From Tanypteryx hageni (Eukaryota > Arthropoda > Insecta > Odonata > Petaluridae), in NCBI GenBank assembly GCA_028673005.1, contig CM054112.1:25595624-25659623 (forward strand): DNA of 64,000 nucleotides, written 5' to 3'. The position numbers and the translations under genes are program-made. Shown piece after piece: positions 19,230 through 32,410 of the stretch; position 1 is the stretch's first letter, and the number at the start of each line of letters is the position of its first letter. The notes under the pieces were generated by a model. The model did not search any database and was not told the DNA's origin. It was given only the letters and a program-made list of their open reading frames with translations.

Positions 19230-22200
19230 AAAGTCTGGTTTCATTCTTTCGTTTCGCACGTTGATTCACCTCGTAGAAGACGGCAATATGGAGAGTTTAA
19301 AACTCGGGATGAAAAAAGCACTACTCGCTCAATTAATAACTGAGCTAATTTTCGCTATATAGCGTTACATCGCACTATATTATCGTCCAATCGCTATAAA
19401 AAAGAACTATTTCCAATATTTATTTATGGGTACTACTCGCTCTTGAAGTATAAGTTTGATCTGTTCATGCGTTAAAATTTTACAAATGTTTAAAACTAAT
19501 CTAAAAACTTGATAGGCTTACACTTAAGGGATTGGGTGACTCTAGTAAAAAATAAAAAACGAGAAATGTTAAAGGGATATACAGCTATGTATAATTGCAA
19601 AGTGTCTTGCAAAACAAGAGCAAATTTCCCATCATTCCTTACCTAATGTGTGGAATTCGTGCAGAGGACGAAAAATTTGTCCGTCAAATACGGGAAAACT
19701 CAGTTGGAGAAAGCTAAATTGAGGAAAGTTATAAGGCACATATTGCTTTCCCCGAGGCCATAAAAAGTAAGGCTAAAAATCCCGAAAACCTTGAACGCGG
19801 AAAGTTTAAAATCGGAATATTTACTACATTGGAACGGTGCTTCGTGCGAGAGAGAGAGAGAGATAGGATAGATACAAGGTGACATGTACATATATAAAAA
19901 AGTACCGGAAGGGAGGGTGTAGGGTGAGTGAACTGGAAGGGTTGCCCAATTTGCGCTCCAGAGAGAGAGAGGCGTCTTTTGGGTCGAGAACATGGCTCCC
20001 ACGCAATAACGGAGCCGGCGGCGGACGATTTGAATTTCTGTAAAGGAAGCGATGGGCGGCTTAGCGTCGCCAACTATTGGGAATTGCTCTAAAATATCTA
20101 CCGTAAAAGTAGAAAAAAATGAGAGTGAAAAGGTTTAGGTCAAAATTTCTGTTTCGCCGCTCTGCTTCTCCGTTAGGTACGTTTCCGTGAAAGGGTTGAA
20201 GAAAGGAAGGAATTGAGAAAGAGATAGAGTGAAGGGGGCGGCTAGCAGTAAGGGTGCAATAAAAGTTCCTTTTTTTGCGACTGTGAGTGAGATGTGGACG
20301 AGAAATGCGTCCTCAGGAAGAAAGGAACCCGGAAGGAGAATAAGGAGAGGTGCTGGAGGTGGTGGTGGTAGCCGGGAGGAGGGCGTTGAGGAGGACGGTT
20401 TTCCTCGCTCTGTGTTTGTGTTAGTTGAGTCGAGCGGTAAAATAATAAAGAAGTAAAAGAATAAAGGCATGCCCCCTGCTGCGGGGGGAGGGAGCTGACG
20501 GAAGGGTTGTTGAGGCATGCCTACCATCTCCTTCTCCCTCCTCCGCCCTCACGCAGGTTCTCCATTCCTACTTGCATTAACAGCCTTCCTTAAAGTTGCC
20601 TCCTCCTTACCTAACACTGAACCCACTCTCTCTTTTCAATCCCTTGAATTTTAGTCTCTCTCACGCATCCATTCGTCTAGCTTAGATATTCGCCATCATA
20701 TCCCAATTTTTTAAGCAGTGTTGGGACACAAACAGGGTTGGCCCTTGGTAGAGGCGAAATGGGGCGCTTTCCCGACTATCTACTTGTACCTTACTATGAA
20801 ATAAATATTGGTTAGCGATTTATATAGCGGATCGGGCTGGAATCTCGATGGAATTCCTCCTATTTTTAATTGTCAATAATTTTTATGATACAATTAAAAA
20901 ATTGACAAGTAAGTTTCAAATGTCATCATAAAAAATTACTGCAGAGGATGCTGGAGTGACTTCTCTCCCGATGCGCTAAAATCTATCGCGTCTCTTCTGT
21001 AGATGAACAAACATTGAATAAAGCCGCATTCTCTTAAGAAAAATTGTGTTATTAGCGATATTTAACCCTAGTTCGCCAAAGAATCATTTAAAAGGAATTA
21101 TGAAAAACTCCTTGTGGCCAAAGGAGTGGCATTGAGCACATGATCAAAAATATCAACCTCCGACTTAATTCACCATGCAAAAACGTAACGTATTGAGCCG
21201 GCTAAAATGTGGCAACGATAAGAGGCAGTCGCGTTGATAACATTTCATGTTTTTTAAGCTTACCAAAATTGGAATATTTTATCTTAAGTGAGTTTTATTA
21301 TTTATCTCGAAAGGCCAAACATTTCCATTCCCCGGAAAGCACATACGGGCAAACGCCTAAATATAATCTAAATTACGGTCTTATTAAAAACTTAAAATTT
21401 TAATACTCTGCAATAACAGAATGTTGATCACGTATCTACCTAAAGTATAATCGGTCGACTTAATTCGAAAAGGTATAAAAATCGTAATAACTGAGCGATT
21501 TTTAAGGCATGCATGTCGTTTATTCCGTCGATAAAAACAATAATTTTTCCTACTCCAAAAATTAAGATTACCCATAAAAACAAACTTTTTTGGAAAATTA
21601 ACCCTCCGTAAAAAATAAACGTTTGACGGAAGCAATTTGCTTCGCAGAGAAATGTTTGCTCGCGAGCATATTTTTTTTCTTCAGTTTTTACGAGTGTTTG
21701 AGCGTCTTCGGCCCGCAATAAAATACCTTTTTTATTTCGCGGTCAAACAGGAGCTTTCTAAAAGATTTTTTACTGCTTCAATTAAATCACATTTTTGCAT
21801 GGACGAAGGCGCGATCGATCATCGCTATGCGTACATTTTTATACGTTAAAGCGTCATTCCAGCGACAGTTTGTCGAGATAGGGAATAATCGATAATATTA
21901 ACGCCACCTAGGTTTCCAGCTTATTCATTTGTTCCGTCCATTGGATCGAAGATGATGAATGACAAAAAAGATGCGAGGAGAACGTTAATGGGCGCCCGCG
22001 GCCGTGTTCGAACACGCGACCCTCGCAAAGGAGCGGCAGGTGCGGATGCCTCGCACATCCCCGATGGCGATGTCGAGTCCAGGGATGCGCGATTTATATA
22101 ATAGCCAAGGTCGGAACCCACTTAAGAGGAATGCGGCTCCCCGATGCAAGGCCTAGCTTCTAGTACGAAAAATCTCCTTCGCTACAACTATTTTGGCCAA

Positions 22201-22480
22201 TTCGAAGAAAATCTCGTTCGTATATGCTAACTTAGAAGATGAATCTTTGCCTAACCAGCGAATTCGTCGCGGTCGGGTTTTTTCATCCTCACTTGTTTTG
22301 ATGGGCTTAAATGCAGTGCCTAGGGCGAAATTTTAACTCCCGGCAGCCTCGGCGGCCCCAAGGAGCATGAGAAGGAAGAGACCCGCTATTGCGTAGATTT
22401 GCGAGTAGGTCTTGTTCCAACGTTGCTTCTAATTGTTTCTGTTTCGCCATATCTATCGCCCTCTATACGATAACTGTCTC
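19230..22480. other. Anonymous DNA with GA tracts, no gene seen
   Basis: Contains (GA)n at about 19849-19862 and a G/A-rich patch at 20310-20410. A small hairpin-prone segment at 20465-20522 carries an outer AGGCATGCC/GGCATGCCT pair and an inner CCCCC/GGGGG pair. ORFs here are short or low-complexity. A SINE-like B-box region is listed separately. Confidence 0.45.
21985..22085 (-). repeat. Possible tRNA-derived SINE fragment
   Basis: On the minus strand GAGGGTCGCGTGTTCGAACAC resembles the D/T-arm layout of tRNA-derived SINEs, with GTTCGAA as a B-box-like core. It is similar to the better candidate at 53.2 kb (AGGGTCGCAGGTTTGAATCC). I could not find a good A box or a cloverleaf, so this is not called a tRNA. 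Confidence 0.3.
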
Positions 22481-22484
22481 ATTC

Positions 22485-22740
22485 TATCTCTCCATTCTTT
22501 CTCCCTCTCCTCCGTCTATTTCTATATTTGTCTTAATTTCGCCCCAAATGAAGCCGTCTGTCCCTATTCCTCTTCCTTTCTTTCTTACCTTTAGCACATC
22601 CTCTCTTTCTACTCTTTCTTCGATTTTTCTTACCCTATTTCCCTCTCCCATCTCTCATTTCATCACCCCACCTCTCTTTGAGTCCCTTTTCTCTATTTTC
22701 TCTATATATCCATTTCTCTCTCCCTTTTTAACACATCCCC
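22485..22740 (+). repeat. Pyrimidine-rich tract
   Basis: Imperfect CTCT/CCTTTC runs on the plus strand without a clean period. They produce the open frame 22389-22931 (Ser/Leu/Phe/Pro-rich), which I do not regard as a gene. Confidence 0.7.
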
Positions 22741-23689
22741 GACCTCCCCTTCCTTTATGGCTTCATAATTTTTTACTCTTCCTAGAAGAAATGGCGTTTC
22801 CTTGCGGCGCTGGGCGCGTGGGGTCGACGGTTCATCTCCCATTGAGGTCATGGACCTCATTCTCTTACCGCTTACGTTTATGTTATTTCATCTCGACATC
22901 ATCACCTGCTCAACTCCCTTGGATTGTGTAAAATAAGAATCCCGCAAAGTGGACGGATGTACGTGTCCGCGCCTTCGAGCGGTCGTAAGAGTTTTTTCGG
23001 CCCTCTTACTTTTGTGATAGTGCGTCATAATTTCCAGACGATATAAAAAAATATTCGCACCGCAGAAATTTATTCTCGCAATTTCAAATTTACATTTCTG
23101 CCACGCGATGGAACATTGGGTGGAAAAAAGGGCTATTTCGTCAACTACAAGAATTATGAGTTATTTGCTTTGGTTTCGTCTTCTTATCTAATTTTCTTGG
23201 GGATACTTTATCGCCCCATCAATCTCTCGAAATATGTTGCTCCCGAAAGACTAATATCCGCAACCATTTGCTGAAGAAATAATATAACTCTTTCTGAGTT
23301 TTTTCTTCATGGGAGATTTATCTAATTATCCAGACATGCGACCGTGAATTTTACCTGCCCCGAACAAATACAAGGAAAAAGTGAACTATTTCGATAGCGC
23401 TATTTATAGTTACTCCATCCGAACAGGTTCGCAAGGCGAGATAATTTTCCTAATGCCTTCCAATACAATGAGTTCCAATAAGCGTGACATAAATTGAACA
23501 TCGGCTCCGAGTTTCATTGCCACTGGAATGACGCCGTGAAACTCTCATCAGCTCCCGGCAGCCGCTCTCTTACAATAACCCATCTTGGCACGATGAAGGG
23601 GAAAAACCAATCTTCCTTTATGCTCCCGGGAGTCACTATATTCCACGTGAAACAGGAACTTCAGCAGGAACAAAGGACGCCCTATGCTC

Positions 23690-24075
23690 CTTCCCTCCGA
23701 CCTTCTTCCATCCCGTTCCGCCTTTTCTCTCTCCCTTTTCCACCTCTTCCCCCTACATTCGCCCTCATCAACACAAAATTCCACCCCTTTGGCTCCGCCA
23801 CACCACTCCTCTCACCACTCCGCCTCCACCCTCTTCCCTCCCTCCCTCTCTTCCCTACCGTGACGCGGTCACCAACGAACGAACGGGTGCTCCCGTAACA
23901 TCCGGTGGGCCGCCCCAGTTTCCATCCCACCCGCCCACTCCCCTCTCTCTCCGCCCCTTTCCAATTTTCCACCCCTCCTTCTCCTTCCTAGAAACGCAGC
24001 CCTTCACACCAATTTCCAGCCTCCCGACCCTCCTACCGCGTCTATTCAAATCTCTTGGCTGCGTTTCCCCCCGCC
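23690..24075 (+). repeat. C/T-rich tract
   Basis: C-rich low-complexity sequence dominated by CCTCC and CTTCC runs. Overlapping ORFs on both strands (23494-23898 plus, 23682-23972 minus) follow from composition. Confidence 0.65.
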
Positions 24076-24099
24076 TCCTTACTCGTTCCCATCCCACGC

Positions 24100-27020
24100 T
24101 TCTCCCACAACGTGGGACGGCGGGAGTGGACACGGCCACGTCAAAACACCGCCACGGGAAGCGTTAAGATGTTACGCGCAAACACGGTCCCTGTAACACG
24201 CTCCAAACAATAAGGAAGGAGTCGCAATAAATCTTTTGACCGCGTGAATTCTCTGTAAAAGGTATTTATATTGCGGACTCTTGGTTCTTTTTTCTCAACT
24301 CGGGAGGGAAGTTTTACCGTTCATTGCTCCTAAATGTTCTCGAGTATGGCGGCCGACGCGTGTTCTAAGCGCCTGCTGTTCGGCTGACCGTGTTAGGATT
24401 GCTTTTATGTATTTATATGGTGTTTATAATGGTCAAATACGCAAGAAATTTTATCTATATTAAATCATACATACCATATTTATTATTTTTTATTTATTTA
24501 TTTACTAAAATAGGCTCACATACAGCGTTATCGCCAATTTACAGTGAACATGGTAACAATAAAATATAATATATGAAATACAATTAGGTACAAACAATCA
24601 GGACAATGAACAATGAACACCAATTAATTACAAGTAATGTACAAAAAAAATATAAAGACATAATTTCATCTATTTACAAAAATATTACTCAGGGCTGCTT
24701 TTAAGGAGTTATATCTTATATGCGGTATCATTAGCCATGGCAAATTTATCTCGATTTTTCGGATGCCCAAAAAGTTCCTCTGTTGCGCTTGCATAGGGCG
24801 AAAATAAGGGAAACGCATTAACTATTTATAGATTATCCTACTGAGGAATGTTATTAGCAAATAGCCTAAAATGAAACTATTTGGTCACTCCGAAGGTAGA
24901 CGACGTTGGTCGGAACCCGCTTTCCACCCGATACCCGGTTTGTTTTATATAGCTGTCGTGAAACAAGTAGAATTTCCTTCTCTAGGGAAAAAGTCAGTAA
25001 ATAATTCAATTAATTAATGGATTAATTATAATTCAATAAATAATTTTCCAATACTTGTACATCAACTAATTATGGAGATATATTAAAAATGAGACATTTT
25101 TGGCGTAATACTTACATCGTTGTTGGGGGAGGATCCGATCAAATTGTTTAAGCTTTATAGGTCTAAGGATTCTTGAAAACTCAGCACCTGTGGCATTTAA
25201 TCTTTTGTGTAAATATTCCTTAAACCTTGGTTTTCCTAAATGCTAGAAGTACTTACGGAAAATTTAGCTTTCCCAGATTATCACGATCCACCTAAGCTCA
25301 TAATTTTCCAACCTATTCCCACAGAATAATCAGTTTTCGAAAAAAAAATCGGAATCAGGAAGATCGAACGAACATGATCAGTTAGATAGAGCGATGACAC
25401 AGGCGCGTTTATTATCATATTCCGCTGACCGCATAAATGAGCGTTTCCTGCACTTAAGACTTCGTTAATCAATGTTCTAACCAATCCGAACCCCGTGCTT
25501 GCAAGTGGAAAGTGCGTTGAGGGGACACCCTTTTGCATAGTTCGCGCTCGAGCAGTTTTAAAAAACCCTCTGGCTGAGGAAATAATTGCTCTCCCAGAGG
25601 CGAAAGTAAAGCAACCAGAACGTCCAAGCCATTGATTGCCGCCAGCTCCTCCGGCTGAAAATCCAGCTAGGCGTTATAGAACCGGGCCTCTTTAAAGACT
25701 TTGTGTTTCTTTATTTTTGTACTCTCTCCTTAATCGAACGATTCCGCCGACGGTTTCTGGTTTTCCATCTATTTTTAGGACTTTCTTGCCATGGAATCCC
25801 CTCGGAGTTTACGCCAACCACGCTCTTTGTTTTTTTTACGAAAACAAAATAACTTTTTTCTTGATGCAATTTGGTTTGAGTATGTCCGCATTATTTTTCG
25901 CAATTGGTAACCTCACCCCCTTCATCACTTTGTGAACAAAAAATATCCCCGAAAACGGTTAGGTCGAAGGTTTTTTTCACGTAGTGTAGCATTAATTTCT
26001 ATCAAGGTCTTCAAAGTGATGCAGCTATTTAACAATAAAATCATTTGTAGCATCTATTTACCGTTGAAATACATAACTTTTTAATCTTTCTCAAATATCA
26101 TCGGCGCTTCATAGCATGACATTGAGTAAGGGTTGACTGCACATCTTAATCCCTCGGAAGTAATAACAAGTTTACACGTAGACGTTAATGCATCGAAACC
26201 GAGTTATCCGGCTTTCATACTTGAGTAAGTTGAGATGTTTTTTCCGCAGGTGATCGCGTAGCTATTATAACATAAAAGCGAGACTAAAAGCAGAAAATAT
26301 ACTGAAACTTATAGTGCCGATCCTCTACCGTGCATATTGATTTTAACGAGAAATAAATACAATGGAAATTTTATATTTTGCGTTGATAATGTTAAGTAGA
26401 GTGTTATCCATGACCGTGGATAAAATTAGCGCATTTTTTCTTTTATTATTAAATTCAGTAATATTTTGTTTTATTTCCGTATGAAGATTTCTCCCATTAA
26501 CCTAATTGACGAACTAAGGAGAGTGCGGAATTTCTTATATGTATAAATTTAGCTTATCTTATCTGTTATGTGGTTATATCGCCACATATTCATAAGTTGC
26601 ATCGATGTGGAAATATACGCTCAAAATTTCAGATTTCCGCTTTTATACCTTCGGAGATATTTAAAATTATAAATTTTAAATGGGCCCCTATTCGACCCTG
26701 TGTATTTTTCAAATCTCTAATCTAAGGGAAAATAAATGGCAGAAGTACAGAAATCTTCACTCAAAGTTTCAGCACTCTATCATTTACAGTTTCGTCACAA
26801 TTTCAATTTAATCTAGTGCACCGACAGAAACCGAATTGTAACTATAAGCGCATTAAGAACGCTCAAAATATACATAAACTCATATTTGATCTTCGAGAAA
26901 TAAAAGAGCAACACAAAACTACTAAGATTAACATTGGAATTTGAGTATAAAACTCGTAATCGAGAGAGAAAATTTCGTTCAAGTTACTATGTCGTTTAAC
27001 GTGGTAGATTACGCCGCGGA
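24100..27020. other. AT-rich anonymous DNA, no gene seen
   Basis: A TTTATTTATTTATTTAC run at 24490-24506 could be the reversed tail of a retroelement, but nothing recognisable follows. Otherwise no ORF, RNA gene or repeat terminus stands out. Confidence 0.5.
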
Positions 27021-27383
27021 GCAGATAAATTTAAAGAAAACGACGTTTCCCAAGTGAGCGGAGAGCGACGGTTTGTCTTCCACTTCCCACGCCGACGTCG
27101 GTCGTCCGGATAACCGCTGCGAATCCTTCGCACCACTCCATCGAGCAACATTGTAGGCTCTCTACACGTGCGAAACGGTTAAGTAACGAAGTCGTAAACG
27201 CGAATGACTTATCGACAAATTTCTCTCGGATACGGGACACTTTAAAATTGCCCAACGCCATTTAAGGACGAGGTTGGTTTTTCTCTCGGAATCTAGTTCT
27301 CGGGGAGAGGAGCTCTTTTAAATGGAGGATGAAACTGTTGATCTGCGAGTCCGAATGAGTGAGTGAGGTCGCCCACCCTTGTA

Positions 27384-27449
27384 AGGGAGGGAGAAAGGGA
27401 GGGAGAGGGAGAAAGGGAGGGAGAGGGGGAAAGGGAGGGAGAGGTAGAA
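27384..27449 (+). repeat. Purine minisatellite, 18-bp unit
   Basis: Three full 18-bp units of AGGGAGGGAGAGGGAGAA type (27396, 27414, 27432), preceded by a 12-base partial unit, inside a broader G/A-rich tract to about 27540. A C/T-rich tract follows at 27580-27780, so the strand bias flips within about 100 bases. Confidence 0.85.
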
Positions 27450-27559
27450 TGGGAGAGAAAAAGGGAGGGAGGGAGTGAAAGGAGGAAGCAGGCCGAGGGC
27501 GCCGGTGGCGAGGGAGGGAGGGAGGAAGTGGAAAGGGGTTCGGGAGGAAAGAATTGCGT

Positions 27560-27780
27560 ACAACGCCGCCCCCGGAAAGAATATTACACTCTCTTCTCAC
27601 TTGCTCTGTCTCTCTTTTCAACCCCTTTCTCTCTCTCTCTCTTTCTATCCCACTCGCTAATGCCTCCTCGCGTTCTTTTCTCTTAGACCTAACGTTTCCT
27701 TTCTCTTTTTCCAGTTTGGCTTCGGATATCTTCAAAAGCTATGACCCATCTCTCAACCTCTCTCTCTCTCTCTCTTTAAG
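27560..27780 (+). repeat. Pyrimidine-rich tract
   Basis: CTCT-rich runs including (CT)n near 27627-27645 and 27760-27776. Overlapping frames on both strands are composition artefacts. Confidence 0.7.
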
Positions 27781-28817
27781 AAGTAAATCCACCGTTTCAG
27801 GAGAGAGCTTTTGCTCCTTTTTAACAAAAAGGTCACATTCCAGTCGCTTTTGATCTTAAACCTATTCACCTCAGAAAGATCCCCTTTCCGAAACGATTTT
27901 CCAAGACTAATATTCAAGTCTCGTTTTTTATTTTTAAAAATCATCTACTAGTTATATAATTCGATAGGAATGGTTGCATTTATTTTTGTTAAAAAGGCGT
28001 AATTAGGAATTCTTTTCAAGTGCTGACTTCCTTGTCATCCAATGTTTTCCAGTTTTTTCCAAACATATCGGATCGAACGTTTTGACGCCGTCATGTCGTA
28101 TAGCTTTCTTATAATTTCAAAACATACGTTTCTGTGAAGGTGAAAATTTTTATAAATGAAATGAGCAGTTTAATATTAGCCGCGCTTAAAATGGAGTTAC
28201 GAGGAGTGAGAAATATCTTCTTTAAGTTCCTAATGTGGCTATTTACATTTTGTTTTTATGCTTAGAAAGGCAGAAAAGTCATCGTATTTCACTGTGAATA
28301 GATTTTATTTGCATCTTCAAATCTCCTTTTAGATGAGTACGCATTCTTTTCGATAACTTTGCATATGCATTAGGTGCTGCTTAATGTTATCATATTGGGG
28401 CGTACGTAACTGATAACATCAAGTAGCCGATAATAATCAACAACAGGCTTGCAATATGAAATATTTTATTTTGTAATTTAATATTTGATTAAATTTAGCG
28501 CCTTTTAGCGTAAAGAAGTGGTTATAATAAGCGGCATATAATGCATTTTGTATCAATTTCCGAATACGGTTTCCTGATCGCCATGAGTTTTTATTTGGGA
28601 TTCTTTGAAATACCGAGATCCTATTCGCCTTAAGACATCTTGTCACAACTTAATGAGCGCATATACCCTTAGTTTTTTTCTTACTACGTTGAAATCTCTC
28701 CTTGAACCTATACATCCTACATATTTTCTATATTGCACGCTTCTCTAATTCCTCTTCCCATTACCTGCTTGATCTTTTTTCGTCATTTTCTGTCTCTTAG
28801 GATATCTTCTAGTAGAG

Positions 28818-28900
28818 CAGAGTTTCTTAAACTTTAGTAATCTGAGGACCCCTTCCATGCAAATTTCTTTGCTGCGGGGATTCCAGTTAAAAAACCGCTG
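28818..28900. mobile_element. Very short hAT-type MITE, 83 bp, perfect target duplication
   Basis: The left end CAGAGTTTCTTAAACT and the right end, on the minus strand, CAGCGGTTTTTTAACT match at 12 of 16. The identical octamers TAGTAGAG flank it (28810-28817 and 28901-28908). At 83 bp it is close to the minimum that could hold two transposase-binding ends. Confidence 0.75.
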
Positions 28901-29031
28901 TAGTAGAGGATCACTTCTTCTGCCATTGCTCATATTCCTTAAATAATTCTTTTAAACAACATTTTAATTATATCATTCATCATTGTTTTGTCCTTCACAC
29001 TTTTGCGAGGTGTGTATTGTATAGTTTATTG

Positions 29032-29533
29032 GAGTGGTGCCCAACCTATGGCTCTTGGGCCACTTTTGGCGCATCCGCCTCTAAAATGTGGCACACGGTT
29101 CTTAAAGCGATTTATACGATCATTTTTTTTCCACAGTTGAAATATATCTGGGATTTAAAAGTTTGATCTCAAAATTTGATTGTATTTATGTACGTCGATG
29201 TATCGGTTTTGTGGGTGAGTTTTGAATGAATGAATGGGTTTGAAAGCAAAGAATTTAGTGTGCGAGTGATTGTAAGGAAACCTTGTCATGTCTTATGGCT
29301 CGGATGCCCAAAAACTCCACCCGACACATACATACATACTGTTAACTCATCATTGATCGACTTCTAAAAATTAGTAATTTTGTTGCCTCTTGAGCAGTTT
29401 CCACAATTTTCTGTGTTACATATGTAGATTTGCAAGCACATACGCATGTGAACAAGTTTTCTCATCCATGAAACTTAACAAATATTAATAGCGCTCACGA
29501 CTCACTGATTATAATCTAGGTTGGGCTCCGCTG
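29032..29533. mobile_element. hAT-type non-autonomous element, 502 bp
   Basis: The left end GAGTGGTGCCCAACCTA and the right end, on the minus strand, CAGCGGAGCCCAACCTA agree at 14 of 17; the expected first C of the left end has become G. Flanks GTTTATTG (29024-29031) and GTTTACTG (29534-29541) agree at 7 of 8. The interior has no transposase frame. Confidence 0.75.
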
Positions 29534-29549
29534 GTTTACTGCATAGCAT

Positions 29550-30950
29550 CTCCAGCCAAATACCTTCTGAGCTGGAGCTAATATAAAATTTGCGTAGAAA
29601 GAACTACAAATACGTTCAAAGTAATTTATCCCCACCCTTTTCTCTTTTTCTGCTTGAGCTCACTTGTGTCCTCCAAGATTTTCACCGCCTGCACCCTTTT
29701 GAGTTGATTTTGCACCAGTCATATGTCTATGGGGACATAAAAAGGTACCCGTTAACTGGTATCAGGAGGCAATTTTGCCTTCAAAAGGCAGTTTTTAAAT
29801 CATCAATTTCTCCAAGACTTAAGTACCTCGCTACTAAATTTCGAAATATCGTTAAAAAAAGGACTTTCGGACACGGGTGGGAAAAGTTTCACCCAAATTA
29901 TTTTTTCCTGCGATGAAATCATCGTAAAGAGGGTTGGTCGATCCACCCTACACGTGATACTCTTCTCCGCGATCTCGTCCTCAGCTTCTCTCTCTCTCTC
30001 TCTCTCTCGCTCGCCCTCTCCTATCTACTCTTCAACTCGCTTCATATTTCTCAACAAAACTGCCGTGACCTCATGGCCATCTTTCTTCCTCCTCCGCTCC
30101 TCCCTCTCAGCTAACCCAAGCCTTTTTTAATGCCTTTGCCTAACGGATGCGACTTATAAAATGAAGATCTGAATATAACTCCAGTTATAATTGTTTGCGA
30201 AACGGCGCCTGAAGTTAGCATTTCTCTTCTTCCTTCTCTTAAAGCGACAAAGGTCATAAATGGATGCGTTTTCGAATTTATGATCGTTTACCGAACGGTT
30301 CGGAATTGCGAGTGCTATTGCCTGGAGATTGGAGACACCGAGGGTGATAGCTCCGCTCTCCAAGTGCACGCCTGGTTTTATTTACAACTTAATGGTTTTA
30401 GATGGTACTAAACTTCACAAAACGTGCGCGGTGAGTTTGACCGGAAATTCTTCCTCATTAGAAACTTTAATACTGGCATGACTTGGTCTATGTTAGCCGC
30501 ATGGCTGCTATACGTGCAGGAAGTGGCCTGCTATAACTCCATCCGTTACATTTAGGTAAACGAAAGAATGTGTGGGAGAACATTTTAAATTTATGAAAGC
30601 CTTCTTAATTTTTTAAATTCTCTTATATCATATTACATTTCATTCATATCTCGGAGAAAATTCATGCGCCAGCAATATTGATTTATTCCTCGATTTCATG
30701 TGGAAATCAAATTCGCTCCGTCTTGACGTCACGTGTGCGCTCGAGATAGGAAATTTTTTCGAGATTTATTTCTCATCCGAGATGAGGCCATCGCGGATCG
30801 CATCCTGTTGTTGCCCAACTTCGCTTACCTTGGAAACGGTTTTCGTAGGCATTCGCTTGAGTGTACTAAGTATCCCTTTTGAGTCTATTCGTCCGCTGTT
30901 CTCTTTATGTATCCATACTCGCTCTTTATCCACATTTATGGTTCTCACCC
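29550..30950. other. Anonymous DNA, no gene seen
   Basis: Includes a (CT)n run at about 29988-30008. An ORF at 29590-29916 (+) has mixed composition but no recognisable domain or codon pattern. Nothing else is supported. Confidence 0.45.
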
Positions 30951-30959
30951 GCCGTATGC

Positions 30960-31600
30960 ATTCTCTATCTCCCTCTTACCTTCCTCCTCTTCCCAACTCC
31001 CTTCCTCCCCCTCTCCCTCCTCCTCTCCCTCCCCCTCTCCCTCCCTCTCTCCCTCCCTCTCTCCCTCTCTCTCTCCCTCCCTCTCTCCCTCCCTCTCTCC
31101 CTACCTCTCCCCATGCCTCTCTCCCTACCTCTCTCCCTCCCTCTCTTTCTCCCTCTCCCTGCCCCCTGCTCCCTCTTCTTCCTCCTCCCGCTCCCTCCTC
31201 GGCAGACTCACTCCGCCTCATCTCCTCTCCCATTCCAATTCCCTCTCGCCTCTCTCTTATCTCGCCTTCCGCCATCTCGCATCTCAACTCCTAAGGCAGC
31301 CAACCTCTCTCTCTCTCTTTTCCTTAATCACCTCCTACTCCCCCTCTCCCTCCCGCACTCTCTTCCTCTGAATTTTTCTCTTTTCTCTGACTCGCTTCTC
31401 TATTACTTCGAACCTTTCTCCTCTTTCTTTCTCCCTCCCTTTTGCTCTAAACCTTTCCTGATCATGTTCTCTTTTCCCCTTCATCTTCCTGTAATATCTA
31501 TCACTTGTTTCATTCCTCTTTCTCCTCCTCCGTCTTTCTTCTCTCTTTCTCTCTCTGTCTTCGTATTTGCCCTCTCTGCTTTCTGATCCTCGCATCACCT
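30960..31600 (+). repeat. Polypyrimidine tract with 12-bp minisatellite
   Basis: 31036-31146 is built from 12-bp units CTCCCTCCCTCT with minor variants. The rest of the block is irregular C/T-rich sequence. Three overlapping plus-strand frames (up to 235 codons) and a Gly/Arg/Glu-repeat minus-strand frame are direct translations of the repeat. Confidence 0.85.
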
Positions 31601-31649
31601 TACTCCTATTTATTCCTTCTCTCCCTCTAAAATAGTCTTATTCTGATGT

Positions 31650-32400
31650 ACCGTAGTTAAAATTTTTAAAAAAATGTAAAAAAAAACAGTTTGAATCACA
31701 TTTCGAGGAATCTTCTTCTGCCTTTTTTATTTTCTATCTTTCCCTGTTCTTCCAACTTATCTTTTAACTATCTTGCTCACTTTACCTCTCTCCTTTGTCC
31801 ACCCTTTCACATCTAATTTCTCATCATCCCCCGCCTGTCCCATTCACTCCTCTTCTTTCATCTTGTATCCTAGTGTTTATTGGCCTCTATTATTATCTAT
31901 TCCTCCTTCTGCCATCGCCGCACTCCAATCCTAATATTACCTAGGACTTAAAGCATCGTGATCAAGAGGTCGCCGCTTAGATTCCCGTCGAGAGCGGGGC
32001 TTTTCATAAGGCCTCTTCCGCACGACCATTCATACACGTCTCTCTGAAATATGACGTAAATCACGCGTGATTCATCGATCGAAGTAATACGTCGCTCAAT
32101 ATCGCCGGCATTCAATCATCCCTTCAATTTAACCGTTCCACTCCAAAATGAATTAATCCAAGTCTCGAGAATGAAGTCAAAACCGTTATGCGTGCATCTC
32201 ATTGTCTTTTTCACACGCATTTGCAGCATCTGTTGTGCTTTTTATTTTGGAAGAGCTTTAAAATATGATTTTAAGGAACTTGATTTACCCGTCAGACCGT
32301 AACTTGGCGAAACTCCACGTTAAAAATAAAATTTAAACTTCGGAGATACATCCGTTCCATTTTCGCCCTGTGAAATTCACTTTCCGAACATTGGCGTAAT
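31650..32400. other. Anonymous DNA, no gene seen
   Basis: Mixed C/T-rich then AT-rich sequence, with no ORF or repeat of note. Confidence 0.45.
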
Positions 32401-32410
32401 CCTATACATA

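Noticed and set aside
20716..20760. hAT-like CAGTGTTGGGACAC end
   Set aside because: No matching right end or target duplication seen.
21064..21080. piggyBac-like TTAACCCTAG end
   Set aside because: No partner CTAGGGTTAA nearby; the match is short.
21985..22085. Functional tRNA gene
   Set aside because: B-box-like sequence only; no acceptor stem or anticodon arm could be paired.
30698..31586. Three overlapping ORFs of 154-235 codons and an opposite Gly/Arg/Glu-repeat ORF
   Set aside because: All follow from the 12-bp CT minisatellite and flanking C/T-rich sequence.
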